Virus record (IMG/VR): IMGVR_UViG_3300012582_000004
Span: 62,001-126,000 of that record
Length of the DNA: 64,000 bases
Origin: a virus
Strand: one strand, 5' to 3'
Part shown: positions 40,599-50,208 of the stretch, in pieces
Numbering within the stretch: the first letter of the stretch is position 1
Layout of the letters: every line of letters starts with the position of its first letter
Position numbers and translations under genes: made by a program
The notes under the pieces: generated by a model
Seen by the model: only the letters and a program-made list of their open reading frames with translations
Databases searched by the model: none
What the model was told of the DNA's origin: nothing

Positions 40599-42470
40599 AT
40601 GAAGTATATTAAGAATTTTAGTGATAAACTTTTTGAGAATCTTATTTTAGAAAAAGAACTTATCATAAGTGATAAATTAAAAGATATTCTTAAGAAAATG
40701 AGGCATCCATTTGCATCATTAATATTATCTAAGCTTGGTGAAGATTTAGTTGATAGTTCATATATAGATATTGACAAAGAACCTGGTATGATTAATTATA
40801 TTCCTTATAATAAAGAAATTGACTTCCATACTAAGAAAGAGTTAACTGAGCCTGATAAGTGGATTAAAAGTAGAACTAAACAGCCTATAGCTAGAGTTAT
40901 TAAACCAATATTATCAAAGTTGAATATAATATTCAACGAATCAGATATTGAAAAATTTGTAAATGAATATAAGTCATTACAGAAACCATCTAAATTTATT
41001 TTAGCCGAAGGTAAAGATATAATTAAATATTATTCAGAAAGAAACTATTCACATGATAATGAAGAAAGTTCGAGTTTAACACATAGTTGTATGAGATATG
41101 ATGATGCTGGAAAATATCTTTCAGTATACGTAAATAATCCAAATGTAAAATTAGTTGTAATGCTTGATGAATATAATAAAGTTTCTGGTAGAGCAGTATT
41201 GTGGTTAAATGCAACAGCAAATGACAAACCGTGTATTTTTATGGATAGAATCTATACCGCTAAACAAGCATATGAAGAATCATTTAAAAATTATGCTATA
41301 AGTAATAATTGGTGGTTTAAAGTTTATCAAAGAGCATCTGATGATGATATAACTAATGGTAAAGATTCGATAATTAATGCAAAAATTAGAGTTGTTATAC
41401 CAAATGATGATTGGAATCATATTAAAAAACCATATATGGACACACTTCCATATTTAAAAGAGGAGTTTGTAAATAATAAATTTGCATATACATTAAGTAA
41501 TTTTGCAGGAAATACTGATTGGAAAGAAATGTGGACAAATCAAGACGGTGCTTGTACAAAAAGTACTAATTATGAAAGTTCTGAAATGGAAATGAATCTA
41601 ATTTCATCTGAATTAGAATTAGATATTTCTAAATTAGTGCCACAAAAATCAAAAGGTGTGTATCAATACGGAAATGCTAAATATTGGATAACTCCTTTAG
41701 AAAATGCTAAGAAAAGATGTGTAACTAAATTAATGAAAGATGATAATTGGAAAAGATTTGCTACTGTTAAAACTTTATCAAAAAGATATGACTATTTAAT
41801 AAGAAATCAAGTTAGTGAAAAAGTTAAGGATGATATAAAAGAGTCACCAGAAAAATATATTAAATTATTATATGATACTTTAACTCCTTTTTATTGGGTG
41901 AGTAGTTTAACATCAAATATTGTAGATGGTGATAAAAAGGAATTCCTTTCTATTATATTAGAAGGTTTATTAGTAAATAAAACTATTTATAATAAATTTA
42001 TAAATTTAATGCATTCTGAATTATATACATTTTATAATTTTGGTGAAATCATTGATAATTTAAAAGAATTTTCAAAAGAAAATGTAACTAAAATTGTAGA
42101 CTTATATAATGGACATGATACAAAAAGATTGAGACAATTTATAATTGATAAATTTGAGAACAAAAATAAGCCAGATAATAAATTTAATAAATTTGTTGTT
42201 GAAACTTTACCGAGAGAGCAATTAATAGCTGAATTAGATGATACTCTTTTCATTGAATATAATTATATTCAAATTGCTAAAATAAATTCTGAATTTTTTG
42301 ATGAAGAGAAATTTATGCAAGATGTTTATAAAGATGTTAAAAATTCTAAATATAGTTTAAAATGGACATGTGAACTTTTAGCAAGATTTGAAGAAATTAG
42401 AGCAAATGTTATATCTACTGATGGTGTTGAGATTATTATTTCAGGAAAATGTATTTACAGAATAAAATAA
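40599..42470 (+). CDS. Paralogous large protein A of unknown function, capsid-targeting-like N-terminus (623 aa)
   Basis: First of three related large proteins here. It starts MKYIKNFSDKLFENLILEKE, resembling a head-targeting leader. The shared core (about residues 140-270) contains HSCMR (Cys164), then SVYVNNPNVKLVVML, SGRAVLWLNA, FMDRIYTAKQAYEESF and NNWWFKVYQ. The conserved Cys-Arg, Gly-Arg-Ala, Asp-Arg-Ile-Tyr and Trp-Trp residues look like an enzymatic or ligand site. The C-terminal half is helical and divergent. It starts two bases after the gp6-like stop. It may be a late, head-packaged effector; function unknown. Confidence 0.7.
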   Translation: MKYIKNFSDKLFENLILEKELIISDKLKDILKKMRHPFASLILSKLGEDLVDSSYIDIDKEPGMINYIPYNKEIDFHTKKELTEPDKWIKSRTKQPIARVIKPILSKLNIIFNESDIEKFVNEYKSLQKPSKFILAEGKDIIKYYSERNYSHDNEESSSLTHSCMRYDDAGKYLSVYVNNPNVKLVVMLDEYNKVSGRAVLWLNATANDKPCIFMDRIYTAKQAYEESFKNYAISNNWWFKVYQRASDDDITNGKDSIINAKIRVVIPNDDWNHIKKPYMDTLPYLKEEFVNNKFAYTLSNFAGNTDWKEMWTNQDGACTKSTNYESSEMEMNLISSELELDISKLVPQKSKGVYQYGNAKYWITPLENAKKRCVTKLMKDDNWKRFATVKTLSKRYDYLIRNQVSEKVKDDIKESPEKYIKLLYDTLTPFYWVSSLTSNIVDGDKKEFLSIILEGLLVNKTIYNKFINLMHSELYTFYNFGEIIDNLKEFSKENVTKIVDLYNGHDTKRLRQFIIDKFENKNKPDNKFNKFVVETLPREQLIAELDDTLFIEYNYIQIAKINSEFFDEEKFMQDVYKDVKNSKYSLKWTCELLARFEEIRANVISTDGVEIIISGKCIYRIK

Positions 42471-42471
42471 C

Positions 42472-42490
42472 TAATATATAGTGAGTAAAA
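42472..42490 (+). promoter_or_regulatory. Candidate phage late promoter
   Basis: TAATATATAGTGAGTAAAA precedes paralogue B by 11 bases. Confidence 0.5.
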
Positions 42491-42501
42491 CTTAAAAGAT
42501 T

Positions 42502-44535
42502 ATGAACGAATTAATTCAATTAATTAACATTTTAAATGGACTTGTAGAAGAAAAAGAAATCGTTCTTGGTCCAACTCTTATCAAAAAATTAAAGGCTATG
42601 GATAGCCCTATTGCAAAATTCATTTTAGATTGTGCTGTTGAAAAACTTGACTTAGACGTCGATTATTCATTTGTTGAATTTGATGAACAAGATGCAATGG
42701 TATCTCTTCTTAAAAATAGATGGGAGGATGAAGTCGGCAAAGATATATTCACTTCAAAAAGAAGAGAAAAGATGAAAATAAGCCGTTTAATTATGGCTTT
42801 AACTGTTAAGAAAGGTATTAAATTTCCAGAAAAAGAAATTGAAGAATTTGTTAATCAATATAAATCTTCACAAAAGAAATTTGAATTTAGAGAAATAGAA
42901 GGTAGAGAAATAAAAGAATGGTATAATGAAAGAAATTATACTAATGATAGGGATGGGAATCCGTCTCTACACAATTCTTGTATGAGATTAGCAGAGACAC
43001 AAAGCTACTTTACTGTTTATATGGAAAGCCCCAATGTTAGATTATTAGCATTGATTGATAATGACACAAATAAATTAATGGGTAGAGCTATTGTATGGAA
43101 AAATGCACATATGGATGGTGTTGGTGAAGTAACTTATATGGATAGAGTTTATACCGCTAAACAAGCATATGAAAATTTATTTAAAGATTATGCTAAATCT
43201 AAAGGTTGGTGGTTTAGAGTAGTTCAAACAAATCAAGATATGACAATTACAAATGGTACTGAAAAAAAATCAAACTGGATAATTGATTGTCAAATTGCGG
43301 ATTTAGATTGGTCGCGTTATAATAAACCTTATATGGATTCATTAAAATATATGACATATATGAGAAAGAATGGAAGATATGTTCCTGTAATGACAAATAA
43401 TTCAAATAACTATAAAGAATTGTGGCAATCAACATCAGGTTCGGGTACAACAAATAATAATTATGTCAGTGAGCACGAAAGACTACTATCAGTAGCTAGA
43501 GCTTTAGGTATTGATCAAGCATCATTAAAAGTATCCGATAATGATGAAAAAATAATAGTGCGTGATGATGGTGTTGATTTTGCATCATATTCTATGCAAG
43601 AATTGCAATTAGTTGGTGCTATAAAATTTATAGAAAAAGATAAAATAAGAGACATCGATCCTGCCAATTATATAAACATTATTCCTAATCGTGAAATTTG
43701 GGAAAAACTTAGTGAAATGTCGGTTGATGTTATAGTAGATAAATTAGTAGAATTTGAAAAATATATTAATAAACAAAATGGTGTTAATTTATTAATTGAT
43801 ATTAGTACAGATGAAGAAATTCTTAGACAATTCAAATATTATTTAAATAAAAGATATGATGATGTACTTCATTATTTAATGAAAAATGCTAAACCAAATT
43901 TAGAAAGATTTGTAGAATCTGCATCGAAATCAAAAGTAAATAAGAAAAAAATAGTTAAAGAAAGTATAGATGATGATAACGATGAAGATGATGTTAAAAA
44001 TGATACTAAAGGTGTGATACAAAAAGGTGATATAAATGAGCCAGTATCATTAGATAACTTATTAAAACAAACAGAAGTTAATATTCAACATATGGTGGAC
44101 TTTTATGAAAAAAGTAAAGCTAACAAAGATGTATGTATATCATTTTTAAAACATAAAATTGCTCGTTTAAAAATAAGATTTTTCTTGAAGAAATTTGGTA
44201 AAGATGATGATAAAAGAAAACGTTTGGTTATAGAACAAGTTATACCAGCATTATCAAACAGTATGCAACCATTAGAGTTTGTAAAAAATTATCTTAAAAT
44301 TTCTAATAAAGAATTCTTCAAAATAATTAGTGAAAATTTAAATAGAAATATTATTGAAAGAGTTGCAATGAACACTCTTCAAAATAATCCTGACGTTAGA
44401 AAAGAACTATTATCTATCGATAATAGAGAATTGAGAAGTGGTAATTACTATATCTATAAAGTTAAAGATGATGATAAAAAGGAAGGTGATGTGGAAATTA
44501 AGAAACGAGGACCAGGCAGACCCAGAAAAAAATAA
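42502..44535 (+). CDS. Paralogous large protein B of unknown function (677 aa)
   Basis: Second member of the family. The core has NSCMRLAETQSYFTVYM (Cys160), MGRAIVWKNA, YMDRVYTAKQAYENLFKDYA and KGWWFRVVQ, in the same order and spacing as A. After residue 480 it gains an acidic linker (SIDDDNDEDDVKND) and ends with a basic RGPGRPRKK, an AT-hook-like tail that could bind AT-rich DNA. It lacks the leader of A. Its stop lies in the 52-base palindrome at 44533. Confidence 0.7.
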   Translation: MNELIQLINILNGLVEEKEIVLGPTLIKKLKAMDSPIAKFILDCAVEKLDLDVDYSFVEFDEQDAMVSLLKNRWEDEVGKDIFTSKRREKMKISRLIMALTVKKGIKFPEKEIEEFVNQYKSSQKKFEFREIEGREIKEWYNERNYTNDRDGNPSLHNSCMRLAETQSYFTVYMESPNVRLLALIDNDTNKLMGRAIVWKNAHMDGVGEVTYMDRVYTAKQAYENLFKDYAKSKGWWFRVVQTNQDMTITNGTEKKSNWIIDCQIADLDWSRYNKPYMDSLKYMTYMRKNGRYVPVMTNNSNNYKELWQSTSGSGTTNNNYVSEHERLLSVARALGIDQASLKVSDNDEKIIVRDDGVDFASYSMQELQLVGAIKFIEKDKIRDIDPANYINIIPNREIWEKLSEMSVDVIVDKLVEFEKYINKQNGVNLLIDISTDEEILRQFKYYLNKRYDDVLHYLMKNAKPNLERFVESASKSKVNKKKIVKESIDDDNDEDDVKNDTKGVIQKGDINEPVSLDNLLKQTEVNIQHMVDFYEKSKANKDVCISFLKHKIARLKIRFFLKKFGKDDDKRKRLVIEQVIPALSNSMQPLEFVKNYLKISNKEFFKIISENLNRNIIERVAMNTLQNNPDVRKELLSIDNRELRSGNYYIYKVKDDDKKEGDVEIKKRGPGRPRKK

Positions 44536-44584
44536 AGTAATAAAAAAGCCCTTTAAAATTTTAAAGGGCTTTTTTATTACTTTA
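44533..44584. terminator. Perfect 52-nt palindrome, bidirectional terminator
   Basis: Each 26-base half is the exact reverse complement of the other, with core AAGCCCTTT/AAAGGGCTT. It includes the stop codons of both convergent genes (44533-44535 and 44577-44579). Confidence 0.9.
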
Positions 44585-46397
44585 TTTTGTATATGTAATG
44601 TCTGAGAATATTGTGTTCTCGCTCATCAATTGATAGTAATTTTTTTCTTTGCACATCTTTAATTTGATTTTCAATCAAATCTACTAAATTAATATATCTC
44701 TCTATTTTTTTATATTTATCTGTTGTAAATGATTTTTCAATAAAATCTAATACATCAATACATAATGATGAATTTACCAACATATCAATAATATTAGAAT
44801 CAGTATAATCATCTAAAGATATTTCACTAAAAAATCTTTGTTTTATTTCGGTAGTACCATATTCTTCTAAAAACATTCCAACTACTTCATATAAAGCTTT
44901 TCTTGAATTAGTATTATCATTATCATAACCATATTCAATAATTTTACAATTTAATTCATTAAACTCATTAAGCTGAGTCCAACTACTAAATAGGTATGGT
45001 GCAGATGTTACAACTTGTGAAAAACCAAATTGTGAATGTTGAAATTTATCAGTAAGTCTTCTATAATAATCTCTATTTGTTATAAATGGTCTGACTAAAT
45101 TTAAAAATTCTTCTCTGCTTAATTTTGTGAAAATTCTTACGTAGTTATTTTTATCTTTCTTTAAAGTTGACCAAAATTTATCCTTATTTTCACGAACATA
45201 TTTAATTAATTCATTTTTATAATTTCTGTAAAAGTCACTACTTAAATTTGGAAACTTTAACTGAAATTTTACAATATTTTCAAATGGATTTTTTAAAAAT
45301 ATACTTTTTACAGAATAATTTAATTCATCACCGCTATTAAAAATTTGGTATGATTCTTCACCAATTGAATATGTATTATTATCAATTTTTATAAAATCAT
45401 TAATATTTTTGTTAAGTACTTGTGCAAGAGAAAATGGTTTATCCAATGGATGTGAATAACTATGATTAATAACAACATTACTTTGGTGATCACCAAAGCT
45501 TTGTCTATGTGCAAGAGTATCGTTATTATTTGTTAAAAATAATCCATATGTACCATCACTCTTAGGTAAAAATTTCATTAGTCTTAGTGAATCAACATAA
45601 GGACTTTTAACATTATAATTATAGTTAACATCTGTTCTAATTTCGGCTATTAAAAGTGGTTTTAATTGTTGTGTTATACCATTGGTTATTTCTGGATTTT
45701 CATTACCTTGTCTTATTTTAAACCACCATCCTCTTGCTGTAGCATACTGTTTGAATTTTTCAACAATTGAATCATTGATAGAATAAATTCTATCCATATA
45801 AGTTCCAACAGCACCATTAATTAGAATGCCATTCCAAATTAACGCTCTTCCTTCAACTTTTCCATCATCATTTAATAATGCAAGAACACCAACAACTTGT
45901 GAATTTTCCGTATATAAAGTGAACCATTCTTGACATTTATCAAATCTCATACAAGAATTCAATAGAGAACACCCAGATGATGAATATGATGAGTTTTTAT
46001 TATATGTACTTTCATTGTAATATTTACCAAAGTCTTTACCGTGAGATAATATAAAATTACCATTATCTCTAGCACATCTATATTTATTTACAAATATTTC
46101 AATTTCGGCATCTGTAAATTCAATATTTTTACTTTGTAATATTGATCTTACGACTCTACCGATTTTAACACTTGTTCTAACTTTAACTTTCCATTTTTCT
46201 TCCTCTGATAATCCATCTTCTTTATTTATGGGAAGATAGCTGAATATTGTAGTATCTGTTTCGGAATCAATGTAGCTAAATTTTAAATCCAATACATCTT
46301 CTTTGGAATTCAAATCCAATAAAATAATAGAAATTTTATCATTAATACGTCTCAAAGTAGAAATTAATGAATTTCCTAAAATAATTTTCTTACTCAT
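44577..46397 (-). CDS. Paralogous large protein C of unknown function (about 606 aa)
   Basis: Third family member, on the opposite strand. Core: LLNSCMRFDKCQEWFTLYTE, EGRALIWNG, YMDRIYSINDSIVEKFKQYA and RGWWFKIRQ. I start at ATG 46397 (MSKKIILG), since the longer frame begins with a TTG at 46460 and a TATATATGAAAT-type motif lies in between; alignment with A and B shows the family normally has about 14 more residues, so the TTG start remains possible. Function unknown. Confidence 0.68.
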   Translation of the reverse strand: MSKKIILGNSLISTLRRINDKISIILLDLNSKEDVLDLKFSYIDSETDTTIFSYLPINKEDGLSEEEKWKVKVRTSVKIGRVVRSILQSKNIEFTDAEIEIFVNKYRCARDNGNFILSHGKDFGKYYNESTYNKNSSYSSSGCSLLNSCMRFDKCQEWFTLYTENSQVVGVLALLNDDGKVEGRALIWNGILINGAVGTYMDRIYSINDSIVEKFKQYATARGWWFKIRQGNENPEITNGITQQLKPLLIAEIRTDVNYNYNVKSPYVDSLRLMKFLPKSDGTYGLFLTNNNDTLAHRQSFGDHQSNVVINHSYSHPLDKPFSLAQVLNKNINDFIKIDNNTYSIGEESYQIFNSGDELNYSVKSIFLKNPFENIVKFQLKFPNLSSDFYRNYKNELIKYVRENKDKFWSTLKKDKNNYVRIFTKLSREEFLNLVRPFITNRDYYRRLTDKFQHSQFGFSQVVTSAPYLFSSWTQLNEFNELNCKIIEYGYDNDNTNSRKALYEVVGMFLEEYGTTEIKQRFFSEISLDDYTDSNIIDMLVNSSLCIDVLDFIEKSFTTDKYKKIERYINLVDLIENQIKDVQRKKLLSIDEREHNILRHYIYKIK

Positions 46398-46593
46398 GTT
46401 TGATTTAAATTGAATTAATATTTGATAGAATATTTCATATATACTATTGAATATCAACAATATATATTATTGACAATATTAAATGAGCCTTTTTGATAAT
46501 TTAAAATACCCATTAATACCTTTAATTTTAACAAAGATAGTTAATATGTTTATATAAAACAAGAAATGTATAAAAAAATTTATATATAGTTTT

Positions 46594-46854
46594 ATGGGAT
46601 TACATAAAGATAAAGAATTACAAGAGCTATACTTTTTAAAGCATAGAAAAGATAATCCTCTTCATAGACACTTTCCTTGGGAAGATAGTCTTTTAAAGAA
46701 TACTACCTCAACTTATATATGGAAAAATCCTATAATGAATACATTTTTAACAAAAATTGAGAAGATATTAGTATTAATGGTTGAAAAAATGAATGTTGCG
46801 AGAAACTTTTTTAACTATACCGTAGATAAATATTATAATGACCATTGGGGTTAA
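46594..46854 (+). CDS. Hypothetical protein (86 aa)
   Basis: Short basic protein starting MGLHKDKELQELYFLKHRKD, with a helical, partly hydrophobic centre. No family recognised. TTTATATATAGTTTT just before the ATG resembles the late-type motif but leaves almost no leader. Confidence 0.55.
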   Translation: MGLHKDKELQELYFLKHRKDNPLHRHFPWEDSLLKNTTSTYIWKNPIMNTFLTKIEKILVLMVEKMNVARNFFNYTVDKYYNDHWG

Positions 46855-46918
46855 AAATATTTACACTCTTTTAAAACAAATTCTATAGAATTTACTATAA
46901 TTAAAAAAGAATTATAAT

Positions 46919-47485
46919 ATGAGAGTTGATCACATGGCTTTTAGGGTAGCAGATAAAGAAAAAACTGCTAAATTTTTCATAGAATGTTTTGGCTATAGAT
47001 TAGCCGAAGATTTACCAGATGGATTTGATATTACATTTGAAGATAATACTACAGCTAAATGTTTAGTATTATTACCACCAGAAAAAGCTATAGGTGGTGC
47101 TAATTTACCATGGTTAACATATATGACAGATTTTGATAAGAAGTTAGGACAAGAATATCATTTAGCTCCTGAAATATTTATATCGCAAGGTTCGCCTGGT
47201 TCTGTAGTTGATGAATGGGTTAAAAAAAGACAAGTGTATGGTGGAGCACTTTTACACCATATCGCATATCAAGTTGATTCGGTTGAACTAAAAATGAAAG
47301 AATGGCAAGAAAAAGGATATGCTGAATTTACTACAGAAAAACCTTTAACATGCCCAGGTCTTACTCAAGTATTTACTAAACCATCCGAACTTACAGGTAT
47401 TATATATGAATTTATTGAAAGAGAGTCGCACGGTTTCTGTAAAGAGAATGTAAAAGACTTGATGAATTCTACTAAAGGACTATAA
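46919..47485 (+). CDS. VOC-fold protein resembling 4-hydroxyphenylpyruvate dioxygenase
   Basis: Vicinal-oxygen-chelate protein of 188 residues made of two beta-alpha-beta-beta-beta modules. Candidate metal ligands are His5 in VDHMAF, His124/125 in LLHHIAYQV and Glu in IIYEFIERESHGFC. The C-terminal ERESHGFCKENV resembles the end of the catalytic domain of HPPD, though the protein is half its size. It may be a dioxygenase, a glyoxalase-like detoxifier or an antibiotic-resistance-type protein. A terminator follows. Confidence 0.72.
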   Translation: MRVDHMAFRVADKEKTAKFFIECFGYRLAEDLPDGFDITFEDNTTAKCLVLLPPEKAIGGANLPWLTYMTDFDKKLGQEYHLAPEIFISQGSPGSVVDEWVKKRQVYGGALLHHIAYQVDSVELKMKEWQEKGYAEFTTEKPLTCPGLTQVFTKPSELTGIIYEFIERESHGFCKENVKDLMNSTKGL

Positions 47486-47493
47486 ATGACTTT

Positions 47494-47520
47494 GGGGACT
47501 TTTGTGTCCCCTTTGTTTTT
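47494..47520 (+). terminator. Intrinsic terminator
   Basis: GGGGAC pairs with GTCCCC across six bases, followed by TTTGTTTTTT, just after the VOC gene. Confidence 0.88.
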
Positions 47521-47606
47521 TATTTATATCAAGTTGAGATTTTATACATCAATTTTAATCCCGAACTATCAATATTTTTATCAACATTATAAAACAAAGA
47601 ATTATT

Positions 47607-47624
47607 TTTTTATATATAGTAAAA
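47607..47624 (+). promoter_or_regulatory. Candidate phage late promoter
   Basis: TTTTTATATATAGTAAAA precedes the 130-residue gene by 15 bases and resembles the motif at 42472. Confidence 0.45.
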
Positions 47625-47639
47625 GTCTTTTTATATTAA

Positions 47640-48032
47640 ATGTCAGAAAAAAGTGTTGCTAAAAAATTTGGACGTGTAGTTAAACTACCTAAAAATTACG
47701 ATGCTGTAAAATTCATGGAAAATGTTAAAATTCCAAGAAATAAATTATGGTATGTTCTTGTAGAAAAACAGCAAGCATCAGATCCAACAGAAGAATTACA
47801 CATGATTAAATATAACCAAGATGGTGTCAATCTTAATCAATTTGTTGCAGAATTAAAATCATATTATTTGACTAAATTCAAAGATGATAAAAAAATGACG
47901 GCTGTGATAGAAAAAATTACAGTTAAAGGTAATGAAAAATTTTCCATTATTCAAAATATTCCAACACTTGAAATTGATGGTGAAAAATTAATAAGTAAAA
48001 TAACTAAAGACTTAATTAAATTATTAAAATAA
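47640..48032 (+). CDS. Hypothetical protein (130 aa)
   Basis: Small basic alpha/beta protein: AKKFGRVVKLPKNYDAVKFM, then NKLWYVLVEKQ and a lysine-rich C-terminus. No function known to me. Single gene between a late-type motif and a terminator, so probably a separate, well-expressed unit. Confidence 0.6.
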   Translation: MSEKSVAKKFGRVVKLPKNYDAVKFMENVKIPRNKLWYVLVEKQQASDPTEELHMIKYNQDGVNLNQFVAELKSYYLTKFKDDKKMTAVIEKITVKGNEKFSIIQNIPTLEIDGEKLISKITKDLIKLLK

Positions 48033-48060
48033 AAAAAAGCCCATCTAGGGCTTTTTTATT
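48031..48060. terminator. Bidirectional terminator
   Basis: AAAAAAGCCC pairs with GGGCTTTTTT around ATCTA, between convergent genes. Confidence 0.87.
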
Positions 48061-48310
48061 AACTTTCAACTATTATAAAAATATTGATATCATCAATAAA
48101 ATGTATTGAATCTGCACACATAGTTCTTGATAGAGCCTCTAAATATTCATATGCTTTCTTCATTTTTTGACTATAAATCTTAATTTCAGTTAAAATAAAC
48201 TCTTGTTTAAATAGATTTTCTTCATTTCTCAGAATAACATCTTTTGAGTAGATTGAATTTTCAAGTTTTGTTATAATAGCATATAATTCTTCTTTATACG
48301 ATTTAGCCAT
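48059..48310 (-). CDS. Hypothetical protein (83 aa)
   Basis: Helical, acidic, no family recognised. Separated from the upstream leftward gene by 63 AT-rich bases. Confidence 0.5.
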   Translation of the reverse strand: MAKSYKEELYAIITKLENSIYSKDVILRNEENLFKQEFILTEIKIYSQKMKKAYEYLEALSRTMCADSIHFIDDINIFIIVES

Positions 48311-48373
48311 AATTTTCTCATTTCTTTAAATATATGTAAAAATAATAAATAATACAAATAAAAGTATAAAAAA

Positions 48374-48679
48374 TTATTTCTCCATTTTTTCTATTAAATC
48401 GCGACATTCTATACATTTTTCATAATCTTCAACTTCTATGAATTTATTTAGGCATTTTTTTAAAGGTGATATTAACTTAGTTCTACTTACTTTAACATTA
48501 TAAAGAATACCTTCCAAGTGAACATAAAAAAGTGTCAGAGTCTCCATATCAGTTTCTATATGATTTTTTATTTTATTATAAACATAATTATTAATTGTTG
48601 AAACATCATCAGTTAAAGCTTTATTAATGTCCTCAACTGAGTCAAAAACATAGGTATCTAATTTTTTTGAATAGTACAT
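48374..48679 (-). CDS. Hypothetical protein with UVR-like C-terminal motif (101 aa)
   Basis: The last about 35 residues (KCLNKFIEVEDYEKCIECRD) have the helix-turn-helix hairpin pattern of the UVR motif found in UvrB, UvrC and in McsA-like adaptor proteins, where it mediates protein contacts. The rest is helical. Follows the gp5-like gene region on the same strand. Assignment is tentative. Confidence 0.5.
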   Translation of the reverse strand: MYYSKKLDTYVFDSVEDINKALTDDVSTINNYVYNKIKNHIETDMETLTLFYVHLEGILYNVKVSRTKLISPLKKCLNKFIEVEDYEKCIECRDLIEKMEK

Positions 48680-48723
48680 ATAATTCCTTTTATTTATGTA
48701 TTTATTATTTTTATAATCTGTTT

Positions 48724-50205
48724 TTAAATTGCAACAGGTGCAGTAACTATTATAGTAGCATCATAAATCCAGTGTGAAAATTGTTGATTTCCATCACCAT
48801 CTCTACCTGCTAATCTCCATTTATATGTTCTACCATTTTTAACAAGCCAATCTAAAATTTGAACATTAACATTATCAAGTAATTTATTACCATTTAAATA
48901 ATTTATTAATGGTTCTGTTGCAGAATTTTTAATTAAATCAACGCCCCAATATAATTCTATTTGATTTGCAAAACCAAATGGATCTTTACCTGGTTCTGGT
49001 GAGCGAGGCCCAAACTGTTCTCTAATATTTTGTTGTCTTTCAAAATTTTGATAGCCTTTACTAACAGTAATATTACTCCATGTTGATTGTTTAGTCGAAT
49101 GATAGGCATCTAACCATTTATCGAGTGATGTAGCAACTTCATCAATTAAATATTTCTGTTCACCATCAGGAAAAGCTTTCTGTCCATATTTACTTATAGT
49201 TAATTTATTAACATCCAATCTACCATTTTCATTACCATCAAATGGTTTTACAACTTTTTGTAGTTCTTCATTTGTAGGATTTGGTGGTAAATTGGAATTT
49301 GCTAAATTTTTAGATATGTTTGTACCTGGTACACCTTTACCTGTTTCAGCAGATGGTGGTCTTTCTTCTGCTGTATATCCTCTTGATTCTGGTGTTTTTT
49401 TATTTTCTTGATATCTAGAATTCCAAGTATCTCCTAATTGAGCTTTATCAAATTGTCTTGTTTGAGCTTTTACTTGTTTATCATCCACTACATATACATG
49501 ATCTGATAAAAAAGTATCTTTTAATTTTCTATGTGTTAAGTATTCATTTAAACATTGCAATAAACCTGGATTAGGTATTACTGGAGCACCCAAATTGCCG
49601 AGATATGGACCACCTTTACTACCCATTAAATTCTCAACTAATGAATCAAACCATTTAAGCCATTTTTCACCAAGCATAATTCTTTCATATGCTTCATCTG
49701 TCCCTAAATATAATTTAGCATTATTATCTCTTAAATTTAGAGCCATATTTCCATCTGGATCAATATTAATGTTTGATTTTACATAATCAAACATTACACC
49801 CATTTCTATATCATGAAAATATTGATGTTTATCATCATATGTAACAGCATAGAAGTTTTTATAAGAATCATCACTCAATGAATTTAATTTTTCTTGTAAA
49901 TTAAAATTATAGTGTTCTGTACTATCATAAATAGGTTTATAATAATCACCCTCTAAAAATGTAATTCTAACTACTTTTTCTAAAGCAGGTGTAAAAAATG
50001 TATTTCCTCTACCATCTAAAGTTGGACTTGCCCACGGAATATCCTGTGTCGATATACTATTTGGTTCACCATTTTTACCATGAAATCTTTCAATTCTGGC
50101 TTTAATTCTACCCTTTTTTTTACCAGTAATACCGCTTCCATTAATATCAATAGCTTCTACTATTGCTAAAAAACTTTTACTTAGTAGATCATCCTTATTT
50201 ATCAT
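48724..50205 (-). CDS. Baseplate hub/spike protein, gp5/gpV-like OB fold with degenerate M15-like C-terminal domain
   Basis: The N-terminal about 120 residues (FLAIVEAIDINGSGITGKKK, IPWASPTLDGRGNTFFTP, VVRITFLEGDYYKPIYD) form the gp5/gpV-type OB domain that sits below the tail tube tip. A helical linker and a disordered Pro-rich segment follow. The C-terminal about 150 residues have a D-Ala-D-Ala peptidase-like order (SKGYQNFERQQNIREQF, DPFGFANQIEL, SHWIYD) but the first ligand positions of M15 are not conserved, so it may be a binding domain rather than an active enzyme. It lies three bases from the upstream hub gene. Confidence 0.72.
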   Translation of the reverse strand: MINKDDLLSKSFLAIVEAIDINGSGITGKKKGRIKARIERFHGKNGEPNSISTQDIPWASPTLDGRGNTFFTPALEKVVRITFLEGDYYKPIYDSTEHYNFNLQEKLNSLSDDSYKNFYAVTYDDKHQYFHDIEMGVMFDYVKSNINIDPDGNMALNLRDNNAKLYLGTDEAYERIMLGEKWLKWFDSLVENLMGSKGGPYLGNLGAPVIPNPGLLQCLNEYLTHRKLKDTFLSDHVYVVDDKQVKAQTRQFDKAQLGDTWNSRYQENKKTPESRGYTAEERPPSAETGKGVPGTNISKNLANSNLPPNPTNEELQKVVKPFDGNENGRLDVNKLTISKYGQKAFPDGEQKYLIDEVATSLDKWLDAYHSTKQSTWSNITVSKGYQNFERQQNIREQFGPRSPEPGKDPFGFANQIELYWGVDLIKNSATEPLINYLNGNKLLDNVNVQILDWLVKNGRTYKWRLAGRDGDGNQQFSHWIYDATIIVTAPVAI

Positions 50206-50208
50206 ATA

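Noticed and set aside
48724-49200. Active M15 D-Ala-D-Ala peptidase domain at the end of the gp5-like protein
   Set aside because: The fold order is suggestive, but the expected His and Asp metal ligands around GFAN are absent, so I do not claim activity.
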